Source: Clostridium_AD sp964467165
GTDB lineage: Bacteria; Bacillota; Clostridia; Clostridiales; Clostridiaceae
DNA: 64,000 nt
Direction: 5' to 3'
NCBI GenBank assembly: GCA_964467165.1
Contig: CAYXOL010000022.1
Coordinates: forward strand, 8,852-72,851
Of the stretch, positions 58,762 through 64,000 are shown piece by piece; positions within the stretch are counted from its first letter, which is position 1, and every line of letters begins with the position of its first letter. The notes beneath the pieces were generated by a model. The model did not search any database, had not been told where the DNA came from, and saw only the letters and a list, made by a program, of their open reading frames with translations. The position numbers were made by a program, and so were the translations under genes.

Positions 58762-59065
58762 ATGGGCGGATGGAAACAATTTGAAATTGAGTTTGAGGAA
58801 CAAGAAAGATCAGAATACAAAGAATTAAAAGAAATTAATTTAGAAGAAATAATAACAGGTATGGAAGAAGAGATTGAAGAAAAAAAAACATGAAATCAAA
58901 CATTTACAAGAAGATAACGATGTGGACTTATGTGATATAGATAGCTTAAAAGAAGAAATAAATGAATTAGAAAATAGCTTAGATCAGAAGCATGAGTTAT
59001 TAGAAAGATACAAAGAATTATCAGAAGTGTACTGTAGTAGAAATGTAGAGTTTGAAGAGCAATAA
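58762..59065 (+). pseudogene. Coiled-coil paralogue gene frameshifted at a 9-A run
   Basis: ATG 58762 follows GGAGG. The first frame encodes MGGWKQFEIEFEEQERSEYK and EINLEEIITGMEEEIEEKKT, then TGA. Shifting by one base at the run of nine A (58880-58888) continues as HEIKHLQEDNDVDLCDID and ends RYKELSEVYCSRNVEFEEQ, about 100 residues. The joined protein is similar to the gene at 57064 along its length. It is either inactivated by an extra A or expressed by transcriptional slippage on the A run. Confidence 0.6.
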
Positions 59066-59174
59066 AATTTATACGTTGATTTACATGAATATAATCAGTT
59101 AAATCTTCAACGTATTAGAGCTGTGGATTTTTATGAGTGTTATATAAATAGTATTTAATTTAGGAGGTGATTTT

Positions 59175-60113
59175 ATATCATCAAAAATTTTTGATAAAAA
59201 AAATATTATTCTTTTGAAAATTGAAGAAGCTGATCTTAATTCATTTATGGTTGACATGGATATAGATGATTTAGGTAAACCGAGATATATGCTTGAAGAA
59301 CTATCAAGTGCTATTATAAATACTATTCCAGAGTACGTTTATGCTAGTTATGAAAATCCAGAAATACCTCAAAATAATGCTGTGGAAAAGTTGCGTGATG
59401 CAGCAAAATGTATATATAAGATAAAAAATTATGATTTAATGAGAAGGTATTATTTAAATAATGATAAGAGTGTTATAGAAGAAGTGCAAAAAACTAGTGG
59501 AGCTAGAAGAGGTGAATTTGGTGAACTATTATTACATCTTCTTTTAAGAGACTTTAAGAAAACTATTCCTTTGGTTTCTAAAGTATATTTTAAGGATGCT
59601 GCCGGTGTTCCAGCTCATGGGTTTGATGTTGTTCATATTTCACCTGAAGATAAAATTCTGTGGCTAGGTGAAAGTAAATTTTACACAAATAGTAAGCGTG
59701 GGGTAAAGGAATTAACAGAAGACGTATTGGCACATTTTAATAAAGATTACTTAGATGAGCAGTGCATAATAATTAAAAAAAATTTGCAGAATAATTCCAT
59801 ACCACAAAGGGAAGAATGGATAAAAAAATTAACTGATTGTAATAAATTAAAAGATAAAATAAATATTATAAATATTCCATTACTATGTATTTATCCACAT
59901 GATATTTATAATATATTTACTGATATAAGTTGTGGTGACGCAATATTGTATCATGAAAAGAATGTTAGAGAATTAAAGGATTATTTTGATCAACAAAATA
60001 GTCATCCACTTAAGAAACAGTTAAATATCGTACTTATGCTTTTTCCAATAAATAATAAAAAAGAGCTAATTACTAGGCTTCATGAAAGGCTTTGGCATAT
60101 GCAGAATATGTGA
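59175..60113 (+). CDS. hamA: Hachiman system nuclease HamA (DUF1837)
   Basis: HamA is the nuclease of the Hachiman anti-phage system. From the TTG at 59214 the product is 299 residues; its C-terminal DUF1837 domain shows GEFGELLLHLLLRDF, then HGFDVVHI (Asp 138) and LWLGESKFY (Glu 153, Lys 155), a D-ExK nuclease core. The frame is open upstream, and a perfect AGGAGGTGAT site points to an ATA codon at 59175 as the start (312 residues). No ATG, GTG or TTG lies at that place, so I give 59175 with reservation. It is followed 11 bases later by the helicase gene. Confidence 0.85.
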   Translation: MSSKIFDKKNIILLKIEEADLNSFMVDMDIDDLGKPRYMLEELSSAIINTIPEYVYASYENPEIPQNNAVEKLRDAAKCIYKIKNYDLMRRYYLNNDKSVIEEVQKTSGARRGEFGELLLHLLLRDFKKTIPLVSKVYFKDAAGVPAHGFDVVHISPEDKILWLGESKFYTNSKRGVKELTEDVLAHFNKDYLDEQCIIIKKNLQNNSIPQREEWIKKLTDCNKLKDKINIINIPLLCIYPHDIYNIFTDISCGDAILYHEKNVRELKDYFDQQNSHPLKKQLNIVLMLFPINNKKELITRLHERLWHMQNM

Positions 60114-60124
60114 GGTGAATAACT

Positions 60125-62329
60125 ATGGAAGAAATTATATCGAAAATTGATAGATTGGAATATTTCACGTATGAAGAAAGTTTTGAGCTGGTTATAAATT
60201 GTTCTAAGTTACTGGTAAGTGGTTCTGAAGCGGACGAATTTGAGGCAAGAAGAATTGTAATTCACATTCTTGATAGTTGGGAGAAGGTTTGTAAAGATAC
60301 ATATCCTATGTGGGCAGATATTATTGAGGCAATCGGATTTTATCCTTATATTCAAAAAAATAGCAACGATTTGGTACTTGAATCTTTTTCGGATTTAATT
60401 CGTCAAAAACATTATATGTCAAATAATTTACAAAATACATATTTGCACAAAGAACAAAAAAAGTTGTTAGAATATATTTTACAGGGAAAAAATGTTATTG
60501 CTAGTGCACCAACTAGTTTTGGTAAAAGTCTTTTAATTGAAGAATTAGTTGCATCAAATAAATATAAAAATATTGTTATTATACAACCAACACTTGCTTT
60601 ATTGGATGAAACTAGATTGAAATTGCGTAAGTATAGTAACCAATACAAGATTATTGTTAGAACATCGCAACCTGCATCTATTAAAAAAGGAAATCTTTTT
60701 CTTTTGACAGCTGAACGTGTTATGGAGTATGGGTTACTTCCACATATTGATTACCTGATAATAGACGAATTTTATAAGTTGAGTTTAAAAAGATCAGATG
60801 ATAGGGCTGACACTTTGAATAATGCATTTTTAAAAATAGTAGGTAATTTCAATAGTAAATTTTATTTGCTTGGTCCTAATATTGATGGTATATCTCCAGG
60901 ATTTGCTGAAAAATATAATGCGATTTTTTACAAGTCAAATTTTTCTTTGGTTGATTGTAATGTAATAGATTTACATAAAAAAATTAATTGGGTTAGTTCG
61001 GAAATACAAAATGATAAACAGAAAGTTTCTATATTGTGTACATTATTAGAAACATTACAAAAGGAACAGACACTTATCTATTGTTCTTCTCCTTCCAGAG
61101 CAAGAAGATTTGCGAAAGCTTATTTTGATTACTTAGTGGATAAAAAATTAGTTCCAACAACAAGAGTGCCACTAATTGAATGGATTAGTAAAAATATATC
61201 CTCTAATTGGAGTCTTGCAAAAGAATTACAATATGGAATAGCTATTCATGATGGTTCACTACAAAAGCATATAGGAAGTTCTATTATACGCTATTTTAAT
61301 AAGGGGCTATTGAACTGTATTTTCTGTACGTCTACGATAATTGAGGGGGTTAACACAAGTGCAAAGAATGTTGTATTGTTAGATGGGAAAAAAGGTGGCA
61401 GAGATATAGATTTTTTTGATTATAGCAATATAAAAGGAAGATCTGGGCGTTTAATGGAGCATTATATAGGGAAAATATATAATTTTTCTATTCCACCATC
61501 AAAGGAAGAAATTATAATAGACATTCCTTTTTATGAACAAGATTCGGAAGTTATTACCGATGAAATTTTAATAAATATCCCTTCAGGTGAAATAAAGGAC
61601 ACAACTTTAGAAAGATATAATGAATTGTATAAAATTCAACACGAATTGCTCGATATTATTAAACGTAATGGTGTTTCTATTAAGGGGCAAATGAATATTT
61701 TTTATGCATTGGAAAAAGATATTAAAACGCAACAATACCAGAACATTGCATGGACCAAATTACCTAATTGGGATAAGATGTATTACATCCTTGGACTTGC
61801 AGAAAATAATTTGTTTGATTTTAATAGTCATCATGGTGTAATGTCACTCAAACAATTAGTATTATATCTTAATAAATATAGAATGAATAAAAATATAATG
61901 GATATTGTCAACGATATTTATAAAAATAAAGTAGATAAAGTTAAAGTACTTACACAAGAACGAAAACAAAATTATTATGATAAAGCCGTAGAGGAAGCGT
62001 TCCATATATATAGGCATTGGTTTCAATTTACTATTCCGAAAGCATTTCATGTTATTGATAGTATACAACGATTGGTTTGCGAAAAACATGCTAAACGTGC
62101 TGGGTCCTATAGTTATTTTGTTCAACAGCTGGAAAATGATTTTATTAGAGAAAATCTATCAATTTTAGTTGAATTTGGAATACCAGCAAGTACCATTCGC
62201 TTATTAGAGTCAAAAATTCCTGAAAATTTAATTGAGGATGAAGTTATTGAATTTATAAAATTAAATAAAAATAATCTAGCAAGTAACTTAATTGAGTATG
62301 AGCGTGAAAAATTGGATCAGTGTTTATAA
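60125..62329 (+). CDS. hamB: Hachiman system helicase HamB
   Basis: HamB is the DNA helicase that senses damage or phage DNA and releases HamA. This 734-residue superfamily-2 helicase has Walker A APTSFGKS (128-135), motif Ia VIIQPTLALLDETR, motif II DEFY (214-217), motif V CTSTIIEGVNTSAKN (401-415) and motif VI IKGRSGRL (436-443). A long C-terminal region without known motifs follows. It is coupled to hamA (11-base gap) with its own GAGGTGAA site. The pair HamA-HamB is diagnostic for Hachiman. Confidence 0.9.
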   Translation: MEEIISKIDRLEYFTYEESFELVINCSKLLVSGSEADEFEARRIVIHILDSWEKVCKDTYPMWADIIEAIGFYPYIQKNSNDLVLESFSDLIRQKHYMSNNLQNTYLHKEQKKLLEYILQGKNVIASAPTSFGKSLLIEELVASNKYKNIVIIQPTLALLDETRLKLRKYSNQYKIIVRTSQPASIKKGNLFLLTAERVMEYGLLPHIDYLIIDEFYKLSLKRSDDRADTLNNAFLKIVGNFNSKFYLLGPNIDGISPGFAEKYNAIFYKSNFSLVDCNVIDLHKKINWVSSEIQNDKQKVSILCTLLETLQKEQTLIYCSSPSRARRFAKAYFDYLVDKKLVPTTRVPLIEWISKNISSNWSLAKELQYGIAIHDGSLQKHIGSSIIRYFNKGLLNCIFCTSTIIEGVNTSAKNVVLLDGKKGGRDIDFFDYSNIKGRSGRLMEHYIGKIYNFSIPPSKEEIIIDIPFYEQDSEVITDEILINIPSGEIKDTTLERYNELYKIQHELLDIIKRNGVSIKGQMNIFYALEKDIKTQQYQNIAWTKLPNWDKMYYILGLAENNLFDFNSHHGVMSLKQLVLYLNKYRMNKNIMDIVNDIYKNKVDKVKVLTQERKQNYYDKAVEEAFHIYRHWFQFTIPKAFHVIDSIQRLVCEKHAKRAGSYSYFVQQLENDFIRENLSILVEFGIPASTIRLLESKIPENLIEDEVIEFIKLNKNNLASNLIEYEREKLDQCL

Positions 62330-62561
62330 ATAATTAGAATAGACAGCATTTTGCTTGGTTTGTATGAATGAGTTTTATAAAGAAAATGTAGATGGTATGA
62401 TGAATATAAATGAAATAGCAATAATTAGGATCGGGACAGGATATTCCCAATGGTGAAACTAATAAGTAAAATATATAATCTTTTAATAATAAATAGGTTG
62501 TGTAAGAGAAAAACTACAAAAGAACACGAAAAGCAATAAATGATTAAAAGGAGTGAGTAAC
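62330..62561. other. Intergenic gap without visible element
   Basis: Some 230 AT-rich bases between hamB and the endonuclease gene. No gene or clear hairpin was found. Confidence 0.4.
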
Positions 62562-63509
62562 ATGCTACTGCAAGAAGCATTTCATTATCCACCTGAATTA
62601 TTATCTTTGTTAATTAGTGCGATACCTATGTTATGTCGTTCAAAAAAAGATGTTATACTCTTTTTCAAGGGAGCAGGCGTTAGTGATAAATTAATGAATG
62701 ACTATATATTAATTGTAAATAACAATCGTGATAAAATATATAAGCATGAAATTACTAGAGGCATTTTAACACGGTTAAATGAAAAAGGGGACAAGTACCT
62801 TAGAGAGCGAAGGGAAATTATCAAGAGAGTAATTGAATATGAGAATTTTTCTGCTTGTTGGGAGACTGACATTTTAAAGGCTAAAGGATTAATTTCAGAA
62901 ATAAGACAAGTTGTAAACGTAAAGGACTCTTTTACTAGAATGAAAGAAGTTGTTGAATTAGAACGAATTCAAAAACAAAAAGAACATCAAGAAAAAATCA
63001 GACAAATACAAATAAAAGAGCAAAATTTACAAAGAATTAAGAATGAACTATATATCTTGTTTGGAGAAAAGAACCCTCAGCTTAGAGGTAAAAAGTTAGA
63101 AAAAGTATTAAACGATTTATTTGATCACTTCGGGGTATTAATTAAAGAGGCATTTACTATAAATGGAGATAACAAAGAAGGAATAGTTGAGCAAATAGAT
63201 GGAGCTATAGAAATAGATGGGCAAATTTATTTAGTTGAAATGAAGTGGCTAAGTTCAAATGTTGATGTTGGAGATGTGTCAAGGCACTTAGTTCGATTAC
63301 ATGGTCGCTCAAATGCAGCTGGGATATTTATTTCTGTTTCTGGTTACACGAAAGCTGCTATTGATGTGTGTGTTGGGGCACTTAATCAAAAGCTTTTAGT
63401 ATTATGCAAATTGGAAGAGTTTGTTAATGTAATAGAAGCAGAAAGCAATTTAAAAGATTATTTAAAAGCAAGAATAACAAAAGCTATTGTAGAGAAAAAT
63501 CCTTGTTAG
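62562..63509 (+). CDS. Mrr-like restriction endonuclease with an extra N-terminal domain
   Basis: The last 140 residues of this 315-residue protein form an Mrr_cat (PD-D/ExK) nuclease: GKKLEKVLNDLF (Glu 180), VEQIDGAIEI (Asp 213), YLVEMKW (Glu 226, Lys 228), and HLVRLHGRSNAAGIFIS. Residues 1-100 form a helical domain (LLSLLISAIPMLCRSKKDVI) like the small helical domains next to defence effectors; 130-165 is a Lys/Glu/Gln coiled coil. ATG 62562 follows AAAGGAG at good spacing. It is in the same direction as hamAB and may be a further defence gene, possibly against modified DNA. Confidence 0.78.
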   Translation: MLLQEAFHYPPELLSLLISAIPMLCRSKKDVILFFKGAGVSDKLMNDYILIVNNNRDKIYKHEITRGILTRLNEKGDKYLRERREIIKRVIEYENFSACWETDILKAKGLISEIRQVVNVKDSFTRMKEVVELERIQKQKEHQEKIRQIQIKEQNLQRIKNELYILFGEKNPQLRGKKLEKVLNDLFDHFGVLIKEAFTINGDNKEGIVEQIDGAIEIDGQIYLVEMKWLSSNVDVGDVSRHLVRLHGRSNAAGIFISVSGYTKAAIDVCVGALNQKLLVLCKLEEFVNVIEAESNLKDYLKARITKAIVEKNPC

Positions 63510-63671
63510 ATAAATTTTTATTAGTCAAAGTAAAGTTATTTTTGTGATAACTACTAGTGCTATATAAGATGGCAAGTATGTTAATGCAACTAAGTATAGG
63601 TGGGACGAAAACGGGTTGATACCTGAAAGTTGGTGAATATTTCGTTGGGTTTGAGCCGTCAATCCGCTCTA

Positions 63672-64000
63672 TGTTGAGCCACATGTATGCTGAAAAATGA
63701 GCCACCTTGTTACAGGATGAGCCAGCAACAAAAAAAATGGTAACAAGGTAGCATGAAATCTAGTAATGAGTGTGATTATTCTTGAATCCCCTTACGTTTA
63801 CGCATAGAGTCTTCACCATCAATAAATATAGTATAAGAATCATGAACTATTCTATCTAAGATAGCGTCAGCCAAAGTTCCTTCACCAATTTTTCCATGCC
63901 ATCCGGCAGGCGAAAATTGAGAACTAAAGATAGTGGAGGCTCTTTTAGAGCCTGTAAATAATTTTGTGTAAACAGAATAAAAAGTACTCTTTCTTGGCAA
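63672..64000 (-). mobile_element. IS21-family element, 3' end, runs off the window
   Basis: An istB fragment and a non-coding end are present. The end region carries TGAGCC words: TGTTGAGCCACATG (63672), ATGAGCCACCTTG (63698) and ATGAGCCAGC (63718), as expected for the repeated terminal sites of IS21 elements. The exact tip of the inverted repeat is uncertain. Confidence 0.6.
63776..64000 (-). CDS. istB: IstB-like transposition helper ATPase (C-terminal part)
   Basis: The frame runs off the right edge, so the start is outside. The visible 74 residues match the IstB C-terminus: STIFSSQFSPAGWHGKIGEG, TLADAILDRIVHDSYTI, and DGEDSMRKRKGIQE. IstB is the AAA+ ATPase that works with the transposase IstA, whose gene is expected just outside. 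The adjacent end repeats fit IS21. Confidence 0.85.
   Translation of the reverse strand: MPRKSTFYSVYTKLFTGSKRASTIFSSQFSPAGWHGKIGEGTLADAILDRIVHDSYTIFIDGEDSMRKRKGIQE

Noticed and set aside
1..64000. CRISPR arrays
   Set aside because: No regularly spaced direct repeats of 23-40 bases were seen on reading the window.

Overview
The window looks like a chromosomal segment of a Clostridium-type anaerobic Firmicute. The DNA is very AT-rich, ribosome binding sites are strong AGGAGG/GGGGG types, GTG and TTG starts are common, and the gene content includes a ferredoxin-domain [FeFe] hydrogenase, an OmpR-type regulator pair and a sigma-54 activator. The species assignment is inference.

Region 1 (1-13.8 kb) is transport and envelope response. 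The end of a molybdate-type substrate-binding regulator precedes modABC (molybdate/tungstate ABC importer). A zinc/manganese-type ABC importer follows behind a Zur/Fur-like operator. Next come a decayed CHASE-domain sensor, a secreted glucosaminidase, and an FtsX-type ABC exporter with its own two-component system.

Region 2 (13.8-27.4 kb) is housekeeping and carbon metabolism: an HD-GYP protein, a group-B-like [FeFe] hydrogenase, an FTR1-type iron permease, two cytoplasmic GH13 enzymes, a malE/F/G-type maltodextrin importer with LacI/CcpA-like operators, an unlisted 54-residue small protein, a DUF2680-type secreted protein and a second two-component system.

Region 3 (27.5-46.2 kb) is the metabolic centrepiece. 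A sigma-54 activator stands next to a textbook -24/-12 promoter. Downstream are a molybdopterin-binding protein, a single-chain Mo hydroxylase of the Desulfovibrio aldehyde oxidoreductase type, and a tightly packed set of accessory genes: an FAD/Fe-S/CCG protein, a small Cys-rich protein, a methyltransferase, a C_GCAxxG_C_C protein, a radical SAM enzyme, XdhC, an NTP-transferase/HD fusion, a histidine phosphatase and an AMP ligase. After a scarred stretch (antisense xdhC remnant, a 36-bp palindrome, a riboswitch-like leader and a dead tungstate-transporter ATPase gene) come mogA/moaB, moaA, moaC and a MOSC gene. The Mo uptake genes at the left end, the cofactor genes and the Mo enzyme together form a molybdenum/tungsten-centred locus.

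Region 4 (46.4-64 kb) is accessory DNA. After a DedA gene and tRNA-Ser(CGA) come decayed and small genes, then an integrative element (integrase, excisionase, a DUF927-like ATPase, a large unknown protein, a YkgJ protein with an Ala/Thr-rich peptide, RadC/JAB), small coiled-coil and glycine-zipper proteins, a Hachiman (HamA-HamB) anti-phage system with an apparent ATA start codon, an Mrr-like endonuclease, and the edge of an IS21-family element running off the right end.
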